Source of the DNA: CAYMDP01 sp964389375
GTDB lineage: Bacteria; Bdellovibrionota; Bdellovibrionia; Bdellovibrionales; UBA1609
Direction of reading: 5' to 3'
Length of the DNA: 64,000 nt
Assembly: GCA_964389375.1 (NCBI GenBank)
Contig: CAYMDP010000006.1
Location: 1 to 64,000, forward strand
The translations under genes were made by a program, and so were the position numbers. The notes beneath the pieces are model-generated. The model saw only the letters and a program-made list of their open reading frames with translations, searched no databases and was not told the origin of the DNA. How positions within the stretch are numbered: the stretch's first letter is position 1; each line of letters begins with the position of its first letter. Shown here piece after piece: positions 54,666 through 62,844 of the stretch.

Positions 54666-54885
54666 AGCGAGCGCCGCAAGCACAACAGAAGGCCTTAGGC
54701 AGCTTTTCTGGGGAGGGCCGCATCAATTTTTACGACCGGATTTGGACCTTGGATTGCAACCTCTCGAATATAGATCTCTTCTGTCTAAATATGCAGCCTA
54801 GCGGCGAAAATAATTCGATGCACGGACTTATGTTTTAAAGAAGAAATCAAATATGCTAGTCTCGATTCCCCTGCGGAGGTAAAAA
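54666..54885. other. Gap between gspN and the coiled-coil gene with a possible gene remnant
   Basis: On the minus strand 54694-54780 reads as 28 codons without a start (EEIYIREVAIQGPNPVVK, ending LPRKAA and a stop), bounded upstream by an in-frame stop. The composition looks protein-like, so it may be the decayed end of a lost gene. No family recognised. Confidence 0.2.
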
Positions 54886-55233
54886 ATGAATAAAAAGCCA
54901 CCTCGTTCTTCAGAGATTTTGGTCACTCAAAAGCTGCTTTTAAGTGTAAAGAGTGAGTTGAAAAGTGACATTACTTCCGTTGCCCTTGATGTAAAATCCC
55001 TTAGATCTGAGATGAGCTCCATTCGGTCAGAAGTGGATTCTCTTCGTTTTGAGATGAATTCCCGATTTGAGAAAATGGATTCAAAATTCGAAACACTTGC
55101 TGCCGCCATCCATCGCACAAATGCTCTTGTGGAAGAACAAAATTCACGAAACCGAATTGTCCTTGATGGTTACGATCAAATCTATCGCAGACAAGAAGAA
55201 TACGAAAAACGCATTCAGGCCCTAGAAAACTGA
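54886..55233 (+). CDS. Small coiled-coil protein
   Basis: 115 residues, GCGGAGG six nt upstream of the ATG. Residues 15-80 form heptad patterns (VKSLRSEMSSIRSEVDSLRF), and a second charged helix runs to the C-terminus. No signal peptide or membrane segment, so cytoplasmic. Resembles short coiled-coil proteins of no known role. Stands alone after the gsp operon. Confidence 0.65.
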   Translation: MNKKPPRSSEILVTQKLLLSVKSELKSDITSVALDVKSLRSEMSSIRSEVDSLRFEMNSRFEKMDSKFETLAAAIHRTNALVEEQNSRNRIVLDGYDQIYRRQEEYEKRIQALEN

Positions 55234-55292
55234 ACCCCGCCCCCTGTACCTATCTGTATTTCGCAATACAACTTCCCACCCCCACAACACGA

Positions 55293-55345
55293 GTGCCGAA
55301 GGCACGAGCCCCACTCACCACCCCCACCGCGAGTGCCGAAGGCAC
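55293..55345. repeat. Two identical short hairpins GTGCC-GAA-GGCAC
   Basis: GAGTGCCGAAGGCAC occurs at 55291-55305 and 55331-55345, exactly 40 bp apart. Each forms a 5-bp stem with a GAA loop. The same GCC-GAA-GGC apex is at the centre of element B about 170 bp away. Possibly reduced relatives of that element. Confidence 0.6.
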
Positions 55346-55439
55346 AAGCAAGTCCCCACCATTCTCAGTTGGAGCCCCGGGGTTTTAATTTACCTCGATC
55401 TAAGCTAGGAATATGTCCTGAAGCAAAAAGACTGAGGAT

Positions 55440-55597
55440 GGAGGGGGAGGTTTTAAGTTTTTGCCTCCGAAGGGCGCTCTCGGCGAGCGGCGCGTATCCG
55501 GGTTGCGGCATGCCGAAGGCATGACGCAATCCGAAGACGCGCCGCACCCGCTCAGAGTCGCGCCCTTCGGAGGCAAAAACTTAAAACCTCACCCTCC
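55440..55597. repeat. Long palindromic element, copy B: 82-bp core with 38-bp arms
   Basis: The left arm 55440-55477 and right arm 55560-55597 are reverse complements at 37 of 38 positions (mismatch 55446/55591). The core 55478-55559 is 82 bp, like that of copy A, with eight differences. All eight fit the shared fold: three compensated pairs, and two single changes that turn A's G-A mismatches into G-C. The arms resemble those of A only next to the core, yet remain self-complementary. It lies between the coiled-coil gene and ssb. Confidence 0.85.
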
Positions 55598-55703
55598 CCT
55601 TCCCAGAAGCCCTTGCTGCACTGCTTTTCCGAAGCTTGAATCTTGAAACCCCCTCCAATCTCACCTATGCCTATTACCTTACTGAACTCAAAAAGGGGGC
55701 CTC

Positions 55704-56147
55704 GTGTCTGGAGTCAATAAAGTCATTTTGGTGGGTCGCTTAGGAACTGATCCAGAAGTTAAAACGATCTCTACAGGAAACACTGTCGCACGCCTTAGTC
55801 TTGCAACCAGCGAGCAGTGGACGGATAAAGAAGGTCAAAAACAAGAGCGCACCGAGTGGCACCGTGTTGTTGTTTGGGGAAAATTAGGTGAACTCTGTGG
55901 CCGTTATTTAAGCAAAGGCCGTCAAGTTTACGTCGAAGGACGTCTTCAAACTCGTTCATGGGAAGATCAACAAGGTCAGAAAAAATACACGACAGAAATC
56001 GTGGCCACAGCCGTTCAATTTCTTGGCGGAGCTTCTGGAGAAGCCGGAATGGGACAAGGCCGTAGCAGCGGTACAGGAAAAGATCAGCAGTTTGAGGAGT
56101 TCGGTCCCGAGCCTTCATTCGATAGCTCAGAAGAAATTCCTTTCTAA
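55704..56147 (+). CDS. ssb: Single-stranded DNA-binding protein
   Basis: 147 residues with a GTG start preceded by GGGGG. The OB-fold is typical: [49 protein letters not shown] short Gly-rich linker leads to the acidic tip SSEEIPF, which recruits repair and replication partners. A full-length housekeeping SSB. Followed by a hairpin terminator. Confidence 0.97.
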   Translation: MSGVNKVILVGRLGTDPEVKTISTGNTVARLSLATSEQWTDKEGQKQERTEWHRVVVWGKLGELCGRYLSKGRQVYVEGRLQTRSWEDQQGQKKYTTEIVATAVQFLGGASGEAGMGQGRSSGTGKDQQFEEFGPEPSFDSSEEIPF

Positions 56148-56157
56148 AATAATTTAG

Positions 56158-56198
56158 AAATTCTCTCCCACTTTAGACAACTTCAGTGGGAGAAATTT
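56158..56198 (+). terminator. Hairpin terminator after ssb
   Basis: AAATT-C-TCTCCCACT (56158-56172) pairs with AGTGGGAGA-AATTT (56185-56198): 14 pairs with one bulged C. It begins 10 nt after the ssb stop. The T-tract is short (part of AATTT), so efficiency is uncertain. Confidence 0.5.
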
Positions 56199-56284
56199 AA
56201 ATGCCCCACCGATAATTTTTGCTCTCTGGACTTCTTTAAAGAAATCAAGTGTCCCACCCGGCAAAGTTAGTTACACTGTTTAGG

Positions 56285-56686
56285 ATGAAATCGATTAAAA
56301 TCCTATTCGTCTTATTTTTTTGTCAGCTTGGATTTACTGGCTGTGCTTTGTATCAGTCCGAAGCTCGAAAAAAACTTGAGAAAGAGGGCTTAGAGTTTGC
56401 GGCAGGTGGCGCCCTTTTTGAATTGTCTGAACAGATCCCCTCGGGAACCTGTGGAAGCCTAAGAAATCTTCCAGATTTTATTTCGACTCCTGAAACTTTA
56501 GAATCCCGACAATTAAGAAATGGCTATGACATTTTCGTATTAGCAGAACATGAAAAACGTATGCTTTTAGTCAGCCTCGAAAGAAACCTCGAACTTTATG
56601 ATCTTTGTCTGTTTTCCTACCCCTCCAAACAACAACAAATTGAAGCTTTAGAAGAAGATTTTAACTGGTCTAAGACACAACTTTAA
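56285..56686 (+). CDS. Small lipoprotein
   Basis: 133 residues from the ATG at 56285; a GTG at 56249 would add 12 residues before the signal. Signal peptide MKSIKILFVLFFCQLGFTGC ends in a lipobox LGFTGC. The mature protein is mostly helical with two further Cys (SGTCGS, YDLCLF). No family recognised. Probably anchored to the outer membrane. Confidence 0.65.
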   Translation: MKSIKILFVLFFCQLGFTGCALYQSEARKKLEKEGLEFAAGGALFELSEQIPSGTCGSLRNLPDFISTPETLESRQLRNGYDIFVLAEHEKRMLLVSLERNLELYDLCLFSYPSKQQQIEALEEDFNWSKTQL

Positions 56687-56825
56687 GCATTCCGGTCCAG
56701 GGCTACTGGACTTACATCCAAGAGCAGCGTCCGAATTATTGAATTCATTCAGCATTCCTTTGCATCGCAATCGAGTTCTCACCTAAAATAAGTCTAAAGA
56801 GCGTCTGCGAAAAGGAGACCCACCT

Positions 56826-57722
56826 ATGATTCGGCTTAAAACAACTCTGCTCAAAACACTGGCCTTGGCCTCCTTCTTCACGCTTTTTATTTTTGCATCT
56901 TCTGGTGAGGCCGCCACGGTTACTCAAGTCAAAGGCAAGAGTGTTTTGATTAATCTTCAAGGAGATCAAATCAAAGCGGGCGACCTGATGGTCGTCGTTG
57001 ATGCTGCCGGAAAGACTCGTGGAATTGTAAAGGTTCGCAGAGTTTCAGGAAACCGCGCCATTGCCGTTCTTGGCAAAGGCCGAGCGCAAGCCGGCTGGAT
57101 GCTTCAGGCTCGCGGGGCTGCTAAGAAGTCTTCAACTGCGGCTAAGGCCGCACCCTCTCAAAAATCTGGCTCTCAAACCAGCGCAAGCTCTCAAAGCTAT
57201 TGGGGAACGCTCTTTGGTCTTGGAATGAATAGCCTGACCGTTGATCAAGTGAATGCCTCAGGCGTTGCCACCGGCGAGTCCGTAGCCCTTAAGGGGATGG
57301 GATTTTCTGCAAAAGCCTTTTACGACTACAATATCTTCACCAGTTTTTGGTTTCGAGGAATGACAGGACTTGAGCAGCTGAATGCCTCAGGAAATCGACC
57401 CTCAGATTCGGTTTCTTTAAAACAAGATATTATGTATTTAACTTTTGATCTTTGGGGCCGCTTTGTGTTTTCGACTTCTAATATTAGACCCTGGGTCGGT
57501 GGCGGATTCTCGATTATGTTTCCAGCATCAAAAAGCGGAACGGCATTAGAAAGTGCCAGTATTACGAATACCAGCCTAATGTCCTTCGGAGTTGGACTGG
57601 ATTATTTTAGGTCAGGGAATTTCTTTATCCCAATTTCTTTGGAATACGGACTTTATCCAGAATCTGAAAGAGTGTCGGCGAACACAATCGCTTTTCGGGC
57701 GGGTCTTGGCTGGTCCTTATGA
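56826..57722 (+). CDS. Outer-membrane beta-barrel protein with N-terminal SH3-like segment
   Basis: 298 residues. Signal peptide ending GEAA; residues 31-95 form a small beta domain (TQVKGKSVLINLQGDQIKAG); an Ala/Ser/Lys linker is at about 98-120; then alternating hydrophobic strands (FSAKAFYDYNIFTSFWFRGM) to a C-terminus ending in AFRAGLGWSL, typical of an outer-membrane barrel. AGGAG precedes the ATG. It overlaps the 3' end of the convergent (p)ppGpp gene by 6 bp. Confidence 0.7.
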   Translation: MIRLKTTLLKTLALASFFTLFIFASSGEAATVTQVKGKSVLINLQGDQIKAGDLMVVVDAAGKTRGIVKVRRVSGNRAIAVLGKGRAQAGWMLQARGAAKKSSTAAKAAPSQKSGSQTSASSQSYWGTLFGLGMNSLTVDQVNASGVATGESVALKGMGFSAKAFYDYNIFTSFWFRGMTGLEQLNASGNRPSDSVSLKQDIMYLTFDLWGRFVFSTSNIRPWVGGGFSIMFPASKSGTALESASITNTSLMSFGVGLDYFRSGNFFIPISLEYGLYPESERVSANTIAFRAGLGWSL

Positions 57723-59954
57723 GTGGGTCATTCGGGTGACCCCGATAATCCCCTTCAATCGTCCTAGGGCCAACATCACCTGAGACAATTGTTCGGTATC
57801 TCGAACACTGACATCAAAAATACAAACCGCCTTAAGATCCTTTGTGGCTCGCGCAGAGGCATTATGAATATTCACACCATGACTCGTAAATATCTCGGAC
57901 ATATTCTTTAGCATTCCCGGAACATCATGACTGAGGACTCTGACTCGAACCAGTCGCCCAACATCTGCAGATTTGTTTTGGTTCCACTCCACTTCAACCC
58001 TTCTGTCCTGATCCATCTCGAAGGCTTTTTCACAGTCCGCACGATGAATCGTAATCCCTCGGCCCAGTGTAATAAAGCCGATCACAGGGTCTCCAGGAAT
58101 GGGCGAACAACACTTTGCAAAACGAACAAGAACATCATCCATTCCATCAACTTTAATCAAAGAGGCGGATTTTTTAGTTCGACTGATCGCCGACTTAAAG
58201 GCTTTTTGCAAAAAGCTCGCTTCATTTTCGGCTATATTTTCAGTCTTGGTTTGTCCAGAAGGCACAAGAGCCTCGAGGATCAGTTGTGGAGTGATCGTTC
58301 CAAATCCCACCTTCACAAATAAATCTTCGTCCGTTGCGCAGCCATGATCTTTTAAAAATTTCTCGTAAATGGGGCCATGAAATGCCTTTTGATAGCCCAT
58401 CCCCACTTTTCTAAAGCTTTTCTCAAGCATCTCGCGCCCCAGGTCCAAGGCGCGCTTTCTTTGCTCTACTTTAATAAAGGCTCTAATTTTAGATTTAGCG
58501 CGTGTGGTGACACAAAACTTTAACCAATCTTTAGATGGAGTCTGATTTTTAGAAGTAATGATCTCTACAGTATCCCCACTTTGCAGAACATACTTTAAAG
58601 TCACAATACGTCCATTCACGCGGGCCGCAACAATTCGGCTTCCGACATCCGTGTGAATCGAGTAGGCAAAATCAATCGGCGTTGCCCCATCTGGAAATTC
58701 TCGGACTTCTCCTTTTGGCGTAAACACATAAACTTCTGAATCAAACAAATCTGTTTTAATATTTTCTAAAAACTCATCCGGACTATGGGTTTGTTGATGA
58801 AGAGAGATAATTTCTCTAAGCCAGTTGAAACGATCCATTGCTTCAGGATCGATATAATCCCCGCTATTGCGCGAGACCTCTTTGTACTTCCAGTGGGCCG
58901 CAATCCCGCGCTCGGCAACCAGATCCATTTCGTGAGTTCGAATTTGAATTTCAATCCGCTCGGCCCCAGGACCGATCACGGTGGTGTGAAGACTCTGATA
59001 GTTATTATTCTTAGGCATCGCAATAAAGTCTTTAAAGCGACCGGGAATAGGCTTCCACAAAGAATGCACAATCCCCAATATTTCGTAGCACTCTGGCATG
59101 CTCGAAACACAAACTCGAAAGGCAAGAACATCGTAGACCTGCTCATAGTCGATATTTCGCGTTTCCATTTTTTTGTAAATCGAATACAAATGCTTCGGGC
59201 GGCCGGCGACAAGGACTTCGGCCTTAGAGCGCTTCTCGATTTCGGTGTTTAAGATGCGCTTGACCTCTTCGATGTACTTCTCGCGCTCTTTTTTCTTTTT
59301 CTGGATTTTTTGAGCCAATCCGTAATAGATATCTGGCTTTAAATAGCGAAAGCTTAAGTCCTCAAACTCGATCTTCATGGAACTAATCCCAAGCCGACCC
59401 GCAAGGGGCGCGTAGATATCCAGGGTCTCTTGAGCGATGCGCGCTTGCTTCTCGTAGGGCATATGATTCAGCGTGCGCATATTATGAAGTCGATCTGCAA
59501 GCTTCACTAAAACCACACGCACGTCTTTTCCCATCGCCACAATCATCTTGCGAATATTTTCGCCCTGCTTTTCGTGAGTGTGCCGAAAGGTCATTCGCGA
59601 AATCTTAGTCACTCCATCCACAAGATGGGCGACCACGGGACCGAAGTTTTTCTCAATGTCAGGCAAGGTCACTTCTGTGTCTTCGACGGTGTCATGAAGA
59701 AGACCCGTCGCAATGGTCGCAAGATCGAGCTTGAGTTCAGCCAAAATAGCGGCAACTCCAAGAGGGTGAAAGATATAGGGTTCACCACTGCGACGAATTT
59801 GACCCGCATGGGCTTTTTCTGAAAGATCAAAGGCCTTGTCGATTAAACTGAGGTCTGCAGCGGGTGGCATGTAGGAACGGATTAATTCTAAAAGATCTTC
59901 CAAGGATTGGGGGGATAGGTCTCGGATAATCTCGTCGGCGGGTGCCTCACTCAT
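57717..59954 (-). CDS. spoT: Bifunctional (p)ppGpp synthetase/hydrolase, RelA/SpoT family
   Basis: 745 residues. The HD hydrolase domain is intact (His63 in IFHPLGVAA, His87-Asp88 in GLLHDTVEDTE). The synthetase domain has YDVLAFRVCV, the basic RFKDFIAMPKNN typical of bifunctional enzymes, and NYQSLHTTV. TGS (VYVFTPKGEVREFPDGATPIDFAY), a conserved-Cys region (FAKCCSPIPGD) and a C-terminal ACT domain follow. It makes and degrades the starvation signal (p)ppGpp. Downstream of rpoZ, as in many proteobacteria, with a 185-nt gap. Confidence 0.95.
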   Translation of the reverse strand: MSEAPADEIIRDLSPQSLEDLLELIRSYMPPAADLSLIDKAFDLSEKAHAGQIRRSGEPYIFHPLGVAAILAELKLDLATIATGLLHDTVEDTEVTLPDIEKNFGPVVAHLVDGVTKISRMTFRHTHEKQGENIRKMIVAMGKDVRVVLVKLADRLHNMRTLNHMPYEKQARIAQETLDIYAPLAGRLGISSMKIEFEDLSFRYLKPDIYYGLAQKIQKKKKEREKYIEEVKRILNTEIEKRSKAEVLVAGRPKHLYSIYKKMETRNIDYEQVYDVLAFRVCVSSMPECYEILGIVHSLWKPIPGRFKDFIAMPKNNNYQSLHTTVIGPGAERIEIQIRTHEMDLVAERGIAAHWKYKEVSRNSGDYIDPEAMDRFNWLREIISLHQQTHSPDEFLENIKTDLFDSEVYVFTPKGEVREFPDGATPIDFAYSIHTDVGSRIVAARVNGRIVTLKYVLQSGDTVEIITSKNQTPSKDWLKFCVTTRAKSKIRAFIKVEQRKRALDLGREMLEKSFRKVGMGYQKAFHGPIYEKFLKDHGCATDEDLFVKVGFGTITPQLILEALVPSGQTKTENIAENEASFLQKAFKSAISRTKKSASLIKVDGMDDVLVRFAKCCSPIPGDPVIGFITLGRGITIHRADCEKAFEMDQDRRVEVEWNQNKSADVGRLVRVRVLSHDVPGMLKNMSEIFTSHGVNIHNASARATKDLKAVCIFDVSVRDTEQLSQVMLALGRLKGIIGVTRMTHS

Positions 59955-60139
59955 GCCTTGATGTCCTTTAGTTCTTATCCTAACGGAACTTCTGGGGATA
60001 AACTAGAGCCGTCCCTTAGAATTCGGCGATAAAAGGATCTGTCTCCTACAGCTGAAGGCAAGGACTACGTCTCCTATTGAAACAATAGGATAAGCCTTTC
60101 ACTGAATTCGAAGCACATCTTTGAAATAAGAAAATGGGA

Positions 60140-60373
60140 CTAGCGAGAAAGATCCTCGATAATCTGAGTCTCGTAAGGGACATCGCCAGAGTCATAATAA
60201 ACATGGCCCGCGGCGACTTCTCTTAAGGCGGTCACAACTTGCTTATTTCCACGGCCAGTCACGGTTGGCGTATCGCCCTTCATGATTTGTTTTGCGCGTT
60301 TAGCGACCAAAACAACTAATGCAAAGCGATTTTGAACTTTTGAGAGAGAATCTTCAACCGTTACGCGTGCCAC
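60140..60373 (-). CDS. rpoZ: RNA polymerase omega subunit
   Basis: 77 residues from the GTG at 60373 ([20 protein letters not shown]), with AGGAG 7 nt upstream; a TTG one codon earlier is too close. [10 protein letters not shown] ends the conserved part. It helps assemble RNA polymerase and in E. coli forms one ppGpp site. Placed between gmk and spoT, the common order. Confidence 0.95.
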   Translation of the reverse strand: MARVTVEDSLSKVQNRFALVVLVAKRAKQIMKGDTPTVTGRGNKQVVTALREVAAGHVYYDSGDVPYETQIIEDLSR

Positions 60374-60412
60374 CAAATAGCTCCTTGTGCCAAGAGTCAG
60401 AAGCCCATGAAA

Positions 60413-60976
60413 CTATCGGCTTCTTAGCAATTCTTCAATCAATTTCTTAAGGCTTTCATAGGCTCCTTCAAGGTCGTCATTAACCAGTTGATGGTCAAAG
60501 TCATTGGCCTGAAGGATCTCTTTTTGCGCATTGGCCATCCGAAGCTCTAGATCTTTGGTTTTTCCAGCATCCCGAGCGGCCAATCTCTGACGCAGCTTGT
60601 CTATAGAGGGCGGAAGGATAAAGACGGTCAAAGCTTGGGGGTATTTGGCCTTAAAGGTCTTCGCCCCCTGGGGATCGACGTCCATAATCACAGTCTTGCC
60701 TTCGTCCCAAAACCCTTGAATCTGGCTACCGGGAGTGCCGTAGAGCTGATCGTGGACCGCCGCCCACTCCACAAAAAAATTCTCATCAATAAGCTTTAAA
60801 AAAGTCTCGCGAGTAACAAAGTGATAGGGCGCACCTTCTCGCTCGCCGGCTCTCATCGCACGAGTTGTATAAGTGACCGTATCCCGAAGCTCTGGGAAGT
60901 CTACAATCGCTCGATCCAACAATGTCGACTTGCCGGCCCCGCTGGGACCCACAAGAATAACCATCGCATTCTTCAT
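60413..60976 (-). CDS. gmk: Guanylate kinase
   Basis: 187 residues. P-loop GPSGAGKSTLLDRA (9-22), GMP-binding TYTTRAMRAGEREGAPYHF, and MDVDPQGAKTFK. Converts GMP to GDP. Its ATG overlaps the yicC stop (ATGA). Confidence 0.96.
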   Translation of the reverse strand: MKNAMVILVGPSGAGKSTLLDRAIVDFPELRDTVTYTTRAMRAGEREGAPYHFVTRETFLKLIDENFFVEWAAVHDQLYGTPGSQIQGFWDEGKTVIMDVDPQGAKTFKAKYPQALTVFILPPSIDKLRQRLAARDAGKTKDLELRMANAQKEILQANDFDHQLVNDDLEGAYESLKKLIEELLRSR

Positions 60977-61851
60977 TCGATATTTTGCACCTGTTCCCTA
61001 ATCTTCTCCACCAGACTTTTGGCATCAACCACGACCGCGGTCAACTCGGCCTGAATAGACTTCGACCCGATCGTATTCACTTCACGTAAAAGCTCTTGAG
61101 TATAAAAATCCATCTTTTTACCCTGGCTCTCTTGACCTTTAATCAGCTGAAGAAAATTTTTAATATGGGTTCTTAAGCGCGTGATCTCTTCGGCAATATC
61201 GGATCGATCGAGGTAAAAAACGACCTCTTGGGCCAGGCGATGAGAGTCCACTTCGTGGGACTCTGAAAGCCTTCGAACCCGCTCTTCGATTCGGTTTTGA
61301 AGACCCGCTTGCAGACTTTTGGAATGGCTCTCGATCTCATTTAAGCGATCCTCAAGAGACTTCAAAAGCTTCAAAAGCTCTTTCTGCAGACTCTTTCCTT
61401 CTTGAATCCGGGCTTCAAGGCAAGTCTTGGCCGCTTGCTTTAAAACTTTCAACAAAGCTGCTTTTTCTGGCGCAGCAAAATCCATCGCATGGTCAAGCTG
61501 GATCACTTCGCTAAGAGTCGCTAAAGTTTGCGCCTCGAGGTTAAGCTTGGCTCCTGTTTGTTTCGAAATTTTCTGCAGGGCCTGAGTCCACTGCTTTAAG
61601 GCGTCTTCTTGAACTTGCACTCGAAGTTTTTTATGCCCCGAGCTGGGGCGCCTAGAAATGGTCACGTCGACACAGCCTCTAGCGAAAAACTCTGTCAAAG
61701 CATCCTTAATATCTTTTTCGAAGGGAAGATGCTCTTTAGGCAGATGAAGGCGCTGATCGAGGTAACGACTGTTGATTGAGCGAATGGTAATTTCTAGTTC
61801 GACGTCCCCTGCTTTTGCGCGGGCCGAGCCGAAGCCGGTCATGCTCTTCAT
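60973..61851 (-). CDS. yicC: YicC/YloC-family endoribonuclease
   Basis: 292 residues, the normal family length. MKSMTGFGSARAKAGD at the N-terminus, RSINSRYLDQRLHLP, and the C-terminal GKKMDFYTQELLREVNTIGSK are the YicC signatures. E. coli YicC is an endoribonuclease. Conserved pairing with gmk. Confidence 0.93.
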   Translation of the reverse strand: MKSMTGFGSARAKAGDVELEITIRSINSRYLDQRLHLPKEHLPFEKDIKDALTEFFARGCVDVTISRRPSSGHKKLRVQVQEDALKQWTQALQKISKQTGAKLNLEAQTLATLSEVIQLDHAMDFAAPEKAALLKVLKQAAKTCLEARIQEGKSLQKELLKLLKSLEDRLNEIESHSKSLQAGLQNRIEERVRRLSESHEVDSHRLAQEVVFYLDRSDIAEEITRLRTHIKNFLQLIKGQESQGKKMDFYTQELLREVNTIGSKSIQAELTAVVVDAKSLVEKIREQVQNIE

Positions 61852-61903
61852 AGACTCTTCTTTTAAAAAAGTTACCCATTATGAATAAGCCCTTAGGTCC
61901 GAG

Positions 61904-62842
61904 TCAAGAAGAGAGGCTTTTTCTGATAAACTCTTGGGCTTTTTGCTTGTCATTGAGAGGGTGAAACCAATGAATGTCAGGATCTCGTTTAAACCAAGTC
62001 TTCTGCTTTTTTGCGAGCTTCATCGTGGCCATGCTGATCTCATCAATCAGGTCAGATTTTTTGATTTCTCCTCGCAAAAAGGCCCTCACTTCTTTGTAGC
62101 CCACACTATTTAGAGGGCTCCAAGTGTCCAAACCCTTCTTCAACAGACCTTCGACCTCCTCAATTAGACCCTGTTTCAGCATAGAGTCTGCCCGGCTCCG
62201 GACAAGGGGTAAAAGCTCAGAGCGCTCTAGCACAAGCCCCATTTTTGAGGTGGCCCAAGGGAATTCACTTTTGCCTTTCTCTTCGAACTTCTTTTGAATT
62301 TGAGTGATATTTCCTCCACCCATGCGAAGGACTGCCAGAGCCCTTTGAATTCGATAAGAGTCCTTGGAGCTAATTTTTTGGGCATACTGTGGATCTTTTT
62401 CGAGCAGCTCTTCGTACAAATGCTGTAATCCCGACTCCCGAAGCTCGGTCTCAAGACCTAATGCCACCTCGGGAGGAGTCTTCGGCATTTCATACATTCC
62501 TTTTTCTAAGGCCTGAATATAAAAGCCACTGCCCCCAACGCCAATCAAAGGGCGCTCTTTTAATCTTTCGGTCAACAGCGGTTTTGCCGCTCGGGCAAAA
62601 TCTGCAGCCGTCCAAAGTAGGCCCTCAGAAACCACATCAAAAAGGTGATGAGGCAGACTTTGCCTTTCAGAAAGCGGCGGCTTCGAGGTCCCAATATCAA
62701 GGGATTTATAAACTTGTAGACTATCTAAATTTAAGATCTCGGCATTTAGCTCTTCAGCGCCTTCAAAGGCAAAGCGTGATTTACCGCAAGCCGTGGGCCC
62801 AAGGACCATTAATAAAGGAAAAGACTTTGAGTTCACAGTCAC
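61904..62842 (-). CDS. miaA: tRNA dimethylallyltransferase
   Basis: 312 residues. P-loop GPTACGKSRFAFE, substrate segment DSLQVYKSLDIGTSKP, GVGGSGFYIQAL, and C-terminal FLRGEIKKSDLIDEI. It moves a dimethylallyl group from DMAPP to A37 of tRNAs reading U-initial codons, so it draws on the IPP/DMAPP made by the cluster in this window. Two nt after mutL. Confidence 0.95.
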   Translation of the reverse strand: MTVNSKSFPLLMVLGPTACGKSRFAFEGAEELNAEILNLDSLQVYKSLDIGTSKPPLSERQSLPHHLFDVVSEGLLWTAADFARAAKPLLTERLKERPLIGVGGSGFYIQALEKGMYEMPKTPPEVALGLETELRESGLQHLYEELLEKDPQYAQKISSKDSYRIQRALAVLRMGGGNITQIQKKFEEKGKSEFPWATSKMGLVLERSELLPLVRSRADSMLKQGLIEEVEGLLKKGLDTWSPLNSVGYKEVRAFLRGEIKKSDLIDEISMATMKLAKKQKTWFKRDPDIHWFHPLNDKQKAQEFIRKSLSS

Positions 62843-62844
62843 GA

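Larger units (their letters stand above)
55234..55703. other. Intergenic region upstream of ssb with hairpins and element B
   Basis: 470 nt without a convincing gene. The first 150 nt are C-rich on the plus strand and hold two short identical hairpins; 55440-55597 is palindromic element B. The last 100 nt presumably contain the ssb promoter, with no box I can name. Confidence 0.6.

Noticed and set aside
55291..55345. Two spaced identical repeats as a possible CRISPR array
   Set aside because: Only two 15-bp units, the spacer is low-complexity C-rich DNA, and there are no cas genes in the window.
57717..57722. Six-base overlap of the convergent barrel and spoT genes as a sign of truncation
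   Set aside because: Both proteins have complete, typical C-termini, so the overlap is ordinary compaction.
60073..60089. 7-bp hairpin CCTATTG-AAA-CAATAGG between rpoZ and spoT as a terminator
   Set aside because: No T-run follows on the minus strand; at most a leader hairpin.
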